A stretch of 64,000 nt of DNA from Hymenobacter psychrophilus (GCF_900107135.1 NZ_FNOV01000014.1:18356-82355); one strand, 5' to 3'; numbered from the stretch's first letter, positions 9,718 to 18,538 are shown. Translations and numbers: made by a program. The notes: generated by a model not told the origin, from the letters alone.

Positions 9718-12700
9718 TTAGAATTTCAGCGTGACGTTGACGCCCATGGTGCGGGTGGAGGGCAACTGGCCGATTTCGACGCCGGGCAGAATGGTGCCGC
9801 CGTTGAGGGCCGCCGTTTCGGGGTCGAACATGGGAAACCGGGTCCACATGGCTAGGTCGCGCCCGTAGAGGCCAACGGTGGCGCCGGTCAGGGCCTTGGT
9901 GCGGGCCAGCAGGGCAACGGGCAGGTTGAACTCGAGGCGGGCCTCCCGCAACTTCAGGTAAGACGCATCAAACGAGTTGCTCTCGATGTTGGCGCGGCGG
10001 TAATACTCGGCGTAATAAGCGACCGGAAGCACCTGCTTGGTGTTGGGCGAGTACGTGCCGTCGGCATTCTGTACCACCCCGTCGCCGACGATGAAGCCTT
10101 CTTCGCGGCCCGGCAGCGTTGATTTCAGCTTGCCCTGCTCGCTCATTTTGTGGTGTGTCTGGGAGTAAACGATACCGCCGTACTGGCCATCAAATAGCAC
10201 GCTCATCCGGAAATTCTTGTAGAAAAACTCGTTCAAGAAACCGCCCTTCCAGTCGGCGTAGGCCCGCCCGATGTACTTGATGTTGGCGGGCTGCACCGGC
10301 AAACCGTCTTTGTTATAGATAATCTGGCCAGCGGGCGAGTAGTCGAAGCCGTAGCCGTAGATGTCGCCGGTGGTGCCACCCACCTTGGCTAAGATGGTAG
10401 CCGTACCGCCGGTGCCAATCACCTGCTGGTCTTCCAACTCGCCGGCTAGGCTTAGCACCTTATTGCGGTTGTGGGCCCAGGTAACGGTATTTTTCCACTT
10501 GAAGGCGTTGTTATCAACGGGGCGGGTGTTGAGCACAACCTCCACTCCCCGGTTGCGCACCTTGCCGGCGTTAAGCAGCGCGCGGCTATAGCCGGTGGTC
10601 GGGTCGATAGGCACTTCCAAGATCTGGTTGCCGGTGGTGTTCTGGTAAACCGTCAGGTCGGCTCCAATGCGCCCCTGAAACATAAGGTACTCCAGGCCCG
10701 CCTCGTAGCTGAGGGTCTCTTCGGGCTTCAGGTTCTTGTTATAGAGGGTGGTTGCAACCGATCCAGCCCCCGCAAAGTCGCTGCGGTTGTAGTACTTGTT
10801 ATTGCCATACGGGTCGGTATCGTTGCCAACTTTGGCCACCGATAAGCGCAGCTTGGCCAACGAGACAGATGCGGGCATGGGCAGCAGCTCGCTGAGAATA
10901 AAGCTGGAGCTGATGGAAGGGTAGGAGAACGGGGAAGCCGCCACCGGCAGCGCGCTCGACCAGTCGTTGCGGGCAGTCAGGTCCACGAAGATTTTGTCGT
11001 CGTAGGAAAACGTGGCCAGGGCGTAGTTGCTGTTGATGTCTTTCTCGTAGGTACCCAAGCCGAGAAGCGGGCTATTCGCCCCATTGGCCAGCTTGTACAC
11101 GCCCGGAATCACCAGGTCGCGCACGGAGGCATCGGTGTTGCGGTTGCGGCGGCGCATGGCGTTGGCGCCCACCGAGGCGCGGACGTCGAATCGCGTATTG
11201 AACTGCCGGTGGTAGGTCAGCAGGAAGTCGGTGTTGACCTCATAATTACTGATATCCTGCTGCTTGAAATACCCCTTCTGGAAGTTAGCCGTGCTGTAGG
11301 GGCGGCGCATCTCGCGCCGTTCCTGCGTCATGGCCAGGCCCGAGCGGAGCAGCAAGCTGAAGTTGGGCGCAAAATCATACGTGCCCGAGATATTGCCAAC
11401 GGTAGTGCGCGTGATGGCCGAGTTGGTCATCTCCTGGGCAATCAGATAGGGGTTATCAATGAACGAACTGAACGGGTGCACCTGATCTACCTGGTCGAAG
11501 CCGTTTTTCCAGATGGTACGATACGCATCGAGCGGTACGTTCGGATTCTGAAAAATCAGGAAGTACGCCAGCGACTGGTTGTTGTAGCCGGTGGCGGGCA
11601 AATTGTCGCTGGTTCGGTTGGTGAAGTTCACCTTGCCCGCCAGCTTCAGCTTCGCCGTGATGCTGTGGTTAACGCTCAGGGCCGCCGTCAGCCGCTCGTA
11701 ACCGGTGTTGGGCATAATCCACTCATTTTTAGAGTGCGTAATAGACGCCCGGGCCGAGCTGATTTCGCTGCCCCCTTCCAGCGCCACGCTGTTGGTAAGC
11801 GTGGAGCCGGTCCGGAAAAAGCCCTTGATGTTGTTTTTGTAGGGCACCCACGGCAGCCGTTCCGTGGACTGGGCCTGCGTGGCGGGGTCGTACTGGTAGT
11901 AGCGCTGCCCGTCGAACTTCGGCCCAAACGCGCTGCTGGTGCCGCCCGTGTTGGCCCCGTCGGCGGAGGCGCCGTAGGAGTAGTACATCTGGCCGGCCGC
12001 GTTGAGGGCGCGGCCTGTGCCCTGGCCGTACTCGTACTGGTAGTCGGGCCATTGCAGCACCGTGTTGACGCTGAAATTGCTGTTTACCGTCACGCCCAGT
12101 CCCTTTTTCTTGCGCGAGCCGGTTTTGGTGGTGATGATGAGCGCGCCGTTGGCGGCGCGACTGCCATAAAGCGCCGCGGCCCCGGCCCCCTTCAGCACCG
12201 TAATGCTGGCAATATCGTCGGGGTTGATGTCGGCAATGCCGTTGCCGAAGTCCACGGGCACGTCGTTGCCGGCCCCCGCTCCGTAGGCGCTGCCCACGCC
12301 GGAGCTGGTCAGGCCGCTGTTCATGGGTACACCGTCGAGTACGATCAGGGCATTGTTGCCATTGGGGTTCAGCGAGTTGTCGCCGCGCAGCGAAATGCGG
12401 GTGGAATTTACTGGGCCCGAGCCCGCGGAAATCAAATTAAGCCCCGCCACCTTACCCGACAGCGCCTGCGAGAAGTTGTTGGGCCGGGCTTCCAGCAGCG
12501 CTTCGCCGCCAATCGTCTGGGTGGCGTAGCCCAGCGCTTTTTGCTCCCGCTTGATGCCTAGGGCCGTCACGACCACTTCGTTGAGCTGCTTGGCGTCGGG
12601 CGTCAGGCGCAGATTCAGTTGGGTTTTACCTTCCACCGGCACTTCCCGCGGCAGGAAGCCAATGTATGTAATCAGCAGCACAGCATCGGCCGGGGTGCTA

Positions 12701-12906
12701 AGCGTATAGGCCCCCTGCGCATTGGTGGACGTACCGTTGGTGGTGCCCTTGACCACCACGGTAGCGCCGGGTAGCAGCTGGCCCTGGTCGTCGGTCACGG
12801 TGCCCGAAACGGATTGGGTTTGTGCAAAAGCGCTGCTGCTCAGCAAGAGCACAGGAGTGCCCATGGCACAGAGCCGGATGGCTCGAGCTAAGTGTTTGTA
12901 AAGCAT
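9718..12906 (-). CDS. SusC/RagA family TonB-linked outer-membrane channel
   Basis: 1062 residues with a signal peptide ending near SSSAFAQ (about residue 29). Then come a carboxypeptidase-D regulatory-like domain (about 32-105, with LPGATVVVKGTTNGTSTN), the SusC plug (about 108-250, with LNEVVVTALGI, ISLRGDNSLN, NALIVLDGVPMNSG and AAALYGSRAANGALIITTK) and a beta-barrel ending MGVNVTLKF. It is the first gene of a four-gene minus-strand run: SusC, SusD (43 bp gap), calcineurin-like phosphoesterase (69 bp) and GDPD (86 bp). A TAGTTTTG promoter core lies 25 bp upstream of the ATG, so the whole run is probably one transcript. The enzymes make a phosphodiester ligand likely, but nothing in SusC itself shows the ligand. 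Confidence 0.95.
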   Translation of the reverse strand: MLYKHLARAIRLCAMGTPVLLLSSSAFAQTQSVSGTVTDDQGQLLPGATVVVKGTTNGTSTNAQGAYTLSTPADAVLLITYIGFLPREVPVEGKTQLNLRLTPDAKQLNEVVVTALGIKREQKALGYATQTIGGEALLEARPNNFSQALSGKVAGLNLISAGSGPVNSTRISLRGDNSLNPNGNNALIVLDGVPMNSGLTSSGVGSAYGAGAGNDVPVDFGNGIADINPDDIASITVLKGAGAAALYGSRAANGALIITTKTGSRKKKGLGVTVNSNFSVNTVLQWPDYQYEYGQGTGRALNAAGQMYYSYGASADGANTGGTSSAFGPKFDGQRYYQYDPATQAQSTERLPWVPYKNNIKGFFRTGSTLTNSVALEGGSEISSARASITHSKNEWIMPNTGYERLTAALSVNHSITAKLKLAGKVNFTNRTSDNLPATGYNNQSLAYFLIFQNPNVPLDAYRTIWKNGFDQVDQVHPFSSFIDNPYLIAQEMTNSAITRTTVGNISGTYDFAPNFSLLLRSGLAMTQERREMRRPYSTANFQKGYFKQQDISNYEVNTDFLLTYHRQFNTRFDVRASVGANAMRRRNRNTDASVRDLVIPGVYKLANGANSPLLGLGTYEKDINSNYALATFSYDDKIFVDLTARNDWSSALPVAASPFSYPSISSSFILSELLPMPASVSLAKLRLSVAKVGNDTDPYGNNKYYNRSDFAGAGSVATTLYNKNLKPEETLSYEAGLEYLMFQGRIGADLTVYQNTTGNQILEVPIDPTTGYSRALLNAGKVRNRGVEVVLNTRPVDNNAFKWKNTVTWAHNRNKVLSLAGELEDQQVIGTGGTATILAKVGGTTGDIYGYGFDYSPAGQIIYNKDGLPVQPANIKYIGRAYADWKGGFLNEFFYKNFRMSVLFDGQYGGIVYSQTHHKMSEQGKLKSTLPGREEGFIVGDGVVQNADGTYSPNTKQVLPVAYYAEYYRRANIESNSFDASYLKLREARLEFNLPVALLARTKALTGATVGLYGRDLAMWTRFPMFDPETAALNGGTILPGVEIGQLPSTRTMGVNVTLKF

Positions 12907-12930
12907 TATTTTGTAGAGTTATTTCGCCCG

Positions 12931-12938
12931 CAAAACTA
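12931..12938 (-). promoter_or_regulatory. Promoter -7 element of the SusC/SusD/phosphoesterase operon
   Basis: On the minus strand the sequence TAGTTTTG matches TAnnTTTG and lies 25 bp before the SusC ATG. No good TTTG -33 box is seen at the standard distance, so the assignment rests on the -7 core and its position. Confidence 0.5.
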
Positions 12939-13120
12939 CCTGCCTCCCGTTACCAGAGTGTTATCCCAAGGCTAAGCTATTGCACACTTCACAGAATATA
13001 CATCCCCTCTTTAATACAAAATCATAGCTAAATATTCGGCAGTCGGCGCTGCCCAACGCCGCGACCCGTCCGGGGTGCAGGCCGCAGTATGTGCCGTAGT
13101 CCGCAACTTGGGTAGTATAG

Positions 13121-13149
13121 AAAACCCCAGCGTTGCAGCGCCGGGGTTT
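13121..13149 (-). terminator. Stem-loop terminator candidate
   Basis: The arms AACCCCAGCG and CGCCGGGGTT pair with one mismatch around a short loop; on the minus strand the stem is followed by TTTTCT. It lies downstream of the small minus-strand frame at 13276-13491 and upstream of the SusC promoter, and could insulate the two. Confidence 0.5.
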
Positions 13150-13275
13150 CAGGATGGTCAAAGCGGCAGCTACCTTCATGTAGTACCTCGCTTCTCCGCC
13201 GGCAAAGGTGCGGGGCACTTATTATTTCTGGATGACGCCCCGGTTATGCTTGTGCAAAGACTTGCCTAAAAGCGG

Positions 13276-13491
13276 CTACTGCCAGAGATGGGGCATAATT
13301 TCGGCCAGCGATAGGTGCCCCGCTACATAGCGGGCCATCAGAATCTGGCTGGCGGCACTGGGCGGAGGCATGCCACTCAACTGCAAGGCCCGGTTGATAC
13401 CCAGTAACCGTCGGGTAGTGGAAGGTGGCGAGGGGGGCAGTGCCACTGGCGGGGTTTCCAGTAGGCACTTCTCAAAAAGAATATGACGCAT
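13276..13491 (-). CDS. Small hypothetical protein
   Basis: 71 codons with a natural-looking composition. The C-terminal half (QILMARYVAGHLSLAEIMPHLWQ) reads like an amphipathic helix pair, and the first half is Pro-rich. No family is recognised. Support is modest: an ATG start, a plausible minus-strand terminator 127 bp beyond the stop, and no competing convincing frame. It could still be chance. Confidence 0.35.
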   Translation of the reverse strand: MRHILFEKCLLETPPVALPPSPPSTTRRLLGINRALQLSGMPPPSAASQILMARYVAGHLSLAEIMPHLWQ

Positions 13492-13786
13492 GTGGAAGTA
13501 GGAGTAGGTTGCGCTGGCAAAGCTCGCCCTGCTAAGTAACGTGAATGTGCCCCACCCATCATGCTTTTGTTATGCCGGTCAGAAAAGCGGGGCGGTGGCC
13601 ACCATAAAGCCAACGAGAGTAGCCGAGGACCTGAGTTTGGTGGCCTGCCTAAGGGTTTATCCACCGTGAAACCGAGCGCACCCGACGCCTGCTCGGCCAG
13701 TAGGCAAGAAGTACAAGCATAACGTGCCCGTAATACTTGGTTCATACGATAACAGGACCTTTGAGCTGCATCAACAGACTGACGCC
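13492..13786. other. Intergenic region, nothing recognised
   Basis: About 300 bp between the small minus-strand frame and the plus-strand run that starts at 13787. Overlapping short frames are present, but none has convincing composition or start context. Confidence 0.5.
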
Positions 13787-13978
13787 ATGCATGTTTCCAC
13801 CCCGATTCTGCTCTTACGCCGCTTGCTGAGCTGGTTAGGTTATCTACTGTTTCAGTTAGTGCTGGTAGTTGTTTATGGCCTGCACCTGATTCGGGCGCTC
13901 CGTTCGCCATTTCGGGCCAACGAGTTGCCGCGCGCCCCACTGCAACCCTATTTCTGGGCCCGCCCGGTTATCGGATGA
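13787..13978 (+). CDS. Small single-pass membrane protein, coupled to the LpxH-like gene
   Basis: 63 residues from the ATG at 13787. One hydrophobic segment (LLSWLGYLLFQLVLVVVYGL, about residues 12-31) is followed by a basic stretch (RALRSPFRANELPR), predicting an N-out or hairpin anchor with the tail in the cytoplasm. Its stop overlaps the next start as ATGA (13975-13978), a classic translational-coupling arrangement, which is the main reason to believe the gene is real. No family was recognised. The coupling suggests that it works with, or tethers, the phosphoesterase encoded directly after it. Confidence 0.6.
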   Translation: MHVSTPILLLRRLLSWLGYLLFQLVLVVVYGLHLIRALRSPFRANELPRAPLQPYFWARPVIG

Positions 13979-14829
13979 ATAAACTCCCGCCGCGTCGTCA
14001 GCTGGAAGTAGTCGTCATTTCCGACGTGCATCTGGGTACTTACGGCTGCCACGCCGTGGAGCTGCTGCGCTACCTGCGCAACATCCGGCCCGAGGTGCTG
14101 GTGCTCAACGGGGACATTGTCGACATCTGGCAGTTCAGCAAAAACTACTGGCCTCCTGCCCACATGCGCGTTGTGCGCCACTTGGTGGGCCTGCTGGCCA
14201 AGGGCACCCGCATCCACTACATTACCGGTAACCACGACGAGCTGTTGCGCCGCTTTGCCGGCACCCGGCTCGGAGGCCTGTCTATTGCCAACAAGTTGGT
14301 TCTGGACTTGCCCGCGGGCAAAACCTGGCTCTTTCATGGCGACGTGTTTGACGTGACCATGCGCCACGCCCGCTGGCTGGTCCGGCTGGGCGCGCACGGC
14401 TACGACGCGCTGATTGTGCTCAACCGCGTGGTCAACTTTATGCTTAACAAGCTGGGCCGTCCGCGCGTGGCGTTGTCTAAAGCGGTGAAAGACCGCGTGA
14501 AGGGGGCGGTGAGCCTGGTAGGCAATTTTGAGCAGACGGCTGCCACCATTGCCGCCGACGCGGGTTACCGTTACGTGGCCTGCGGCCACATTCACCAGCC
14601 CGCTATTAAGCCCGTGCAAACCGAGCGAGGTGAGGTGGTTTACCTCAATTCCGGCGACTGGGTGGAGAACCTGACGGCGCTGGAGTATACCACTGCTACC
14701 GGCTGGCAGCTCTACCAGTACGCCGCCGACCCCCGTATGCAGCTACCGGCCCTACCTGACCCCGACGACCTCGATACGGCCGATATCCTGCTCTCAAGCC
14801 TACTGGCTGAATTCAATATTGCTCCGTAA
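13975..14829 (+). CDS. LpxH-like metallophosphoesterase (UDP-2,3-diacylglucosamine diphosphatase family)
   Basis: 284 residues with the full calcineurin-type metal set: D-x-H at 17-19 (ISDVHLG), GDIVD near 47, GNHDE near 81, a lone His in FHGDVFD near 121 and GHIHQP near 203. The spacing and the FHGDVFD / CGHIHQP style fit the LpxH/YbbF-type group, which removes UMP from UDP-2,3-diacylglucosamine in lipid A synthesis. Bacteroidota often carry more than one member, so this may be a paralogue acting on another nucleotide or phospholipid substrate. It overlaps a small membrane protein gene upstream and is followed after 62 bp by a glycosyltransferase, suggesting an envelope-lipid role. Confidence 0.85.
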   Translation: MNKLPPRRQLEVVVISDVHLGTYGCHAVELLRYLRNIRPEVLVLNGDIVDIWQFSKNYWPPAHMRVVRHLVGLLAKGTRIHYITGNHDELLRRFAGTRLGGLSIANKLVLDLPAGKTWLFHGDVFDVTMRHARWLVRLGAHGYDALIVLNRVVNFMLNKLGRPRVALSKAVKDRVKGAVSLVGNFEQTAATIAADAGYRYVACGHIHQPAIKPVQTERGEVVYLNSGDWVENLTALEYTTATGWQLYQYAADPRMQLPALPDPDDLDTADILLSSLLAEFNIAP

Positions 14830-14891
14830 GGAGTCAGCCTCTCCGGCTACTCCGAAACGCTAACCTGGTCTCTGCCCCCCAACCTGCTGCT

Positions 14892-15914
14892 ATGCCCCGT
14901 ATTCTTTACGCTATCCAAGGCACCGGTAATGGTCACCTGAGCCGGGCGCTGGATATCGTGCCCTTGTTGCAAGCCAGAACCCGCCAGCTCGATGTGCTGG
15001 TAAGTGGTCCGCCCCCCGATCTGACCCTGCCCTTTCCGGTGCAGTACCAGTGCCACGGCATGGGGTTTGTCTTTGGCAAAAAAGGCGGCATCAACTTCGC
15101 CAAAACCTTCTGGCAGTTGAATTCGGCGGCTTTTGTGCGCGAGATACGGGCATTGCCTTTGGATAAGTACGATTTGATTATTAGCGATTTTGAGCCCGTG
15201 TCCGCGTGGGCCTGTCGGCTACAGCACCGGCCCTGCGTAGCCCTGAGCCATCAGAGTGCCGTGCTGCACCCGGCCGCGCCCCAGCCCAAGCGCGCCGATC
15301 CGGTGGGCCGGGCCGTGCTCCGGCATTACGCGCCCACCACGGCCCACTACGGTTTTCATTTCGCGGCGTACGCTCCCGGTATTCATACGCCCGTCATTCG
15401 CCGGCAGGTGCGGGAGCTGCTACCCGAGCAGCGGGAGCACTACACGGTGTACTTACCCGCTTTCGATGAGAAATTACTGGTGAATCGGTTGCGCTACCTC
15501 AGCCGCACCGTTCGCTGGGAGGTCTTCTCCAAGCACAGCGTCCGCGAGGCCGAATATGGCAACGTGCGGGTACGCCCCGTGAGCGGCGCGGCCTTCACCA
15601 ACAGCCTGGCGCACAGCGCGGGCGTGCTCTGCGGCGCGGGTTTCGAAACGCCGGCCGAGGCCTTGTACTTAGGCAAGAAGCTGCTGGTGATACCCATGAA
15701 AAATCAGTACGAGCAGGCATGCAATGCGGCCGCGCTGGCAAAAATGGGCGTGCCGGTAGCCAAAAGTCTAAAAAACAAGCACCTTGATACGCTCGACCAC
15801 TGGCTGCGCGAGGGCCGGGCGATACCGGTGCAATACCCCGACGAGACCGGCCAGATTCTGGACACCTTGCTGCGGGAGCACGCGGCGGTGCCGGCCCCGA
15901 CCATTTTCATTTAA
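14892..15914 (+). CDS. Glycosyltransferase, GT-B fold, MurG-like
   Basis: 340 residues. The N terminus has the glycine-rich acceptor loop of GT-B enzymes (ILYAIQGTGNGHLSRALDIV), and the C-terminal part has the donor-site region AGVLCGAGFETPAEALYLGKKLLVIPMKNQYEQACNAA (split here across residues of about 235-275), similar to MurG/GT28 proteins. The family includes uncharacterised proteins annotated simply as glycosyl transferase. No signal peptide or membrane segment is seen, so it acts in the cytoplasm, probably at the membrane. It follows the LpxH-like gene by 62 bp on the same strand, which suggests glycolipid or lipopolysaccharide assembly. The sugar and acceptor are unknown. Confidence 0.75.
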   Translation: MPRILYAIQGTGNGHLSRALDIVPLLQARTRQLDVLVSGPPPDLTLPFPVQYQCHGMGFVFGKKGGINFAKTFWQLNSAAFVREIRALPLDKYDLIISDFEPVSAWACRLQHRPCVALSHQSAVLHPAAPQPKRADPVGRAVLRHYAPTTAHYGFHFAAYAPGIHTPVIRRQVRELLPEQREHYTVYLPAFDEKLLVNRLRYLSRTVRWEVFSKHSVREAEYGNVRVRPVSGAAFTNSLAHSAGVLCGAGFETPAEALYLGKKLLVIPMKNQYEQACNAAALAKMGVPVAKSLKNKHLDTLDHWLREGRAIPVQYPDETGQILDTLLREHAAVPAPTIFI

Positions 15915-16156
15915 CGTGCAGCGGGCGGAAGGAGCGCGGAAGGGCGTTATGGTACGCGGAATCGAAGCCTCTATAGCGCAACGACACTGCTAACCAGCAG
16001 GCACCACTACTACCAGCCATTCATCGGCATCACGCAACATGAGGAGGCTTGAGAAGAGGTAAACTACTTATTTTCGCTTCCTGCTCATACGACTTAGTGC
16101 CAGGCAAGCAGTTGTCATACAGCTGCCTGCCCGGCGGCTGCCCCATTACTGCCTTC

Positions 16157-17602
16157 ATGACCGATTTACCCGCCGCTTTCTTTCCCCCGACCACCCCCCC
16201 CCACTACTCCCGCGCCGATTTTGGGCCTGACTTTCGGTGGGGCGTGTCGACTGCGGCTTACCAGACAGAGGGCAGCTGGGAGGCCGAGGGCAAGGGGCGT
16301 AGCATCTGGGATGAGTTTGTCCGCGGCCGCCGGGCTATCAAAGGCCGTGAAACGGGCGACGTAGCCAGTGACTTTTACCGGCGCTGGCCCACTGATCTGG
16401 ACCTCATGCAGCAGTTGGGCATTCCCAACTTTCGGTTCTCAACGGCCTGGGCGCGGGTGTTGCCAACGGGTACGGGCCCGGTAAACGCCAAGGGCCTGGA
16501 TTTCTACGACCGGCTGGTAGATGAATGCCTGGCCCGTGACATTGCGCCGTGGCTCACCGTGTATCACTGGGATTTACCCCTGGCGCTGCAGCAGCAGGGG
16601 GGCTGGACCAACCGTGCCGTAGTGGGTTGGCTGGCCGATTACGCGCAGGTGCTGGCCCGCCGCCTCGGCGACCGGGTGCAGCATTGGATGGTGCTCAATG
16701 AGCCAATGGTATTTACGGGAGCGGGGCATTTGCTGGGCCTCCACGCGCCGGGCCGGCGCAGCCTGGGCGCCTTTCTGGCCGCTACGCACCATGCCACGCT
16801 GGCCCAGGCCGAGGGCGGCCGGGCACTACGGGCCGCCTTACCCGCCTCCGCCCAAATTGGTACCACTTTCTCGTGCTCCTACCTCACGCCCTGGCGGGCG
16901 GGGCTGCCCCGCGACGAGCGAGCCACCCGCCGCGCCGATGCCATTCTCAACCGGCTGTTTGTGGAACCCGCTTTGGGACTGGGCTACCCCACCGCCGAGG
17001 CGCCGTTGCTTAACCGCTTAGAACGTTACGTACAGCCTGGGGACGAGGCGCGGTTGCCCTTTGCCTTCGACTTTTGGGGAGTTCAGAACTATACCCGGGA
17101 GGTGGTGCGCCACGCCCCTTATGTGCCGCTGCTGTGGGCCAACCTGGTGGGGGCGGCCCGGCGCGGTGTACCCTACACGCAAATGGGCTGGGAGGTGTTT
17201 CCCGAAAGCCTGTACCACATGCTCCGGCAGTTCAGCGCCTATGCTAATGCGCCGCGCCTACTCGTTACCGAAAATGGCGCGGCCTTCCCCGACGTAGTAA
17301 CTCCCGCCGGCCAGGTGCACGATGTAGCCCGGCAAGCCTACCTGCAGGCCTGTATCGGACAGGTGCTGCGGGCGCGGCGGGAAGGCCTGGCCGTGGAGGG
17401 CTACTTCGCGTGGTCCTTTACCGACAACTTTGAGTGGGCCGAGGGCTATGCGCCGCGCTTCGGACTGGTGCACATCGACTATGCAACCCAGCAACGGACC
17501 GTGAAGGACTCCGGCTGGTGGTACCAGCAACTGCTGGCCGGCGAAGTAATAACAACTATTCCATCCTTAGGCAGCACCACGCAAAAAGCTACTCGCTGCT
17601 GA
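16157..17602 (+). CDS. GH1 family beta-glucosidase
   Basis: 481 residues from the ATG at 16157; the frame is open further upstream, but the GH1 fold starts just after this Met (FRWGVSTAAYQTEGSW). Family landmarks follow in order: SIWDEF, GIPNFRFSTAWARVLPTGTG, the acid/base Glu at residue 182 in VLNEPM (most GH1 enzymes have T-F/L-N-E-P), and the nucleophile Glu at about 372 in LLVTENGAA. The C-terminal EGYFAWSFTDNFEWAEGY forms the aglycone-site loop. No signal peptide is present from this start, so it should be cytoplasmic and hydrolyse imported beta-linked disaccharides or glucosides. It stands alone, ended by a long hairpin. Confidence 0.92.
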   Translation: MTDLPAAFFPPTTPPHYSRADFGPDFRWGVSTAAYQTEGSWEAEGKGRSIWDEFVRGRRAIKGRETGDVASDFYRRWPTDLDLMQQLGIPNFRFSTAWARVLPTGTGPVNAKGLDFYDRLVDECLARDIAPWLTVYHWDLPLALQQQGGWTNRAVVGWLADYAQVLARRLGDRVQHWMVLNEPMVFTGAGHLLGLHAPGRRSLGAFLAATHHATLAQAEGGRALRAALPASAQIGTTFSCSYLTPWRAGLPRDERATRRADAILNRLFVEPALGLGYPTAEAPLLNRLERYVQPGDEARLPFAFDFWGVQNYTREVVRHAPYVPLLWANLVGAARRGVPYTQMGWEVFPESLYHMLRQFSAYANAPRLLVTENGAAFPDVVTPAGQVHDVARQAYLQACIGQVLRARREGLAVEGYFAWSFTDNFEWAEGYAPRFGLVHIDYATQQRTVKDSGWWYQQLLAGEVITTIPSLGSTTQKATRC

Positions 17603-17758
17603 TTATCAGCAACTGATGTTACGCAACAGCTGCGCTTATCGATGAGAAAACGTATTTCCTGAAGCAGGGGCAGCGCCTTGCTAAAGGCAAAGCGCAAGCA
17701 GGGCGTAACAGCCGTTACGCAAATTACTGCGACAGTAGCTCCGTAATTCTGATTTACG

Positions 17759-17832
17759 GCCGAAGCCCTACTTAAAAGTAGAACGGCCACCTCTGCAGGG
17801 GTGGCCGTTCTACTTTTAAGTAGGGCTTCGGC
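17759..17832. terminator. 33-bp perfect stem-loop between convergent genes
   Basis: Two 33-nt arms (17759-17791 and 17800-17832) are exact reverse complements around an 8-nt loop. It sits between the plus-strand GH1 gene and the 3' end of a minus-strand type IX sorting-domain remnant, a position that suits a bidirectional terminator. The stem is much longer than usual for an intrinsic terminator and lacks a U-run. Confidence 0.6.
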
Positions 17833-18366
17833 TAGCTGGTAAGTACCAAGTGGGTTTGCAACGGGGCAGTGCTGGGGCCGCTCACGCGCAACAGGTAGAC
17901 GCCGACGGGCTAAAGAGCCCGGCAGAGTTAGGGGCAGCTGCTCGGTAGCAGTTGCCGGATGCAGGGGCTGGGTGTGCTGGACTCGGCGCACGGCGTCGAG
18001 TATCTCCAGGCGAAGGAGACTGGCCGGTGCGGCCAGTGAGCGTGAGCGTAAGGTGCTGGCCGGCCCCGGCCGGGTTGGGGCCACGATGAGGGCGGCGGCC
18101 AGCTCGCCGGCTTTCGGGGCGGTAAGGATAATGACGTTGCTAAAGTGGGCGGTGCCGTCGAGGTCGAGTTGCTGGAGGCAGTAGTAGAGTGGGCCGGTAG
18201 CAGTGGGCGGGGTATCAAGGGCCGAGTAGCTGCGGCTGGTGGAGCTGGTGCCGGCGGTGGCCACGATGGTGAAGGTGCGGGCATCAGTCGAGCGCTGCAC
18301 CCGGAACTCGTGGGCGTCGAGCTTCTAGGCCGTGGTCCAGCGCAGGCGGATGCCGGTGGTCGCCCG
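17832..18366 (-). pseudogene. Remnant of a type IX secreted protein (C-terminal sorting domain)
   Basis: Following the minus strand from about 18366, the sequence reads IRLRWTTA, a stop codon, KLDAHEFRVQRSTDARTF, then YSALDTPP and LQQLDLDGTAHFSNV. This matches the fibronectin-like domain before a type A sorting domain. It continues as LRLEILDAVRRV, and after a frameshift near 17905 ends GVYLLRVSGPSTAPLQTHLV-LTS and TAG at 17832-17834. Such a tail directs export through the type IX system. The N-terminal bulk of the gene is missing, and there is an internal stop near 18325 plus the frameshift, so it is a dead 3' fragment. Confidence 0.75.
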
Positions 18367-18374
18367 TAAGCTGG

Positions 18375-18473
18375 CAGCACATCAACCTGCAAAGAGAATT
18401 TGATTTCCCCGACGAGGCACTCACCGATGCCCTGAGCTTTACCCTGAGTGTGTTACTTGCCTTTGAGCGTTAA
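18375..18473 (+). pseudogene. C-terminal tail of a transposase, possibly Tn3 family
   Basis: 33 codons ending in TAA read VSWQHINLQREFDF at the start and SVLLAFER at the end. The W-x-HINL motif near the C terminus resembles the end of Tn3-family TnpA proteins. It stops about 34 bp before a sequence that matches the arms of the miniature element at 30669-30924, as expected for a transposase gene reading out toward its transposon end. Everything upstream is gone. The family call is tentative. Confidence 0.4.
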
Positions 18474-18504
18474 ATTAATGAACATCAAGTCATTATAGCA
18501 AAAA

Positions 18505-18537
18505 ATGTGACTTTCGGACCAAACTTTTAACCAAGAC
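18505..18537 (+). repeat. Solo transposon end matching the miniature element arms
   Basis: The sequence around GACTTTCGGACCAAACTTTT aligns over about 34 bp with both arms of the inverted-repeat element at 30669-30924, with only a few differences. It lies directly behind a transposase-like tail and abuts the stop codon of the Oar-like receptor gene. Confidence 0.6.
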
Positions 18538-18538
18538 T

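Noticed and set aside
11209..12561. A 450-codon open frame on the plus strand opposite the second SusC gene
   Set aside because: It is a mirror frame of a GC-rich gene. Its translation has no domain and is rich in Val, Arg, Gly and His, as is typical of antisense frames here, while the minus strand encodes a full SusC.
13377..13940. A 187-codon minus-strand frame
   Set aside because: It overlaps the coupled small membrane protein gene on the other strand and the better-supported small frame at 13276. Its sequence shows no domain.
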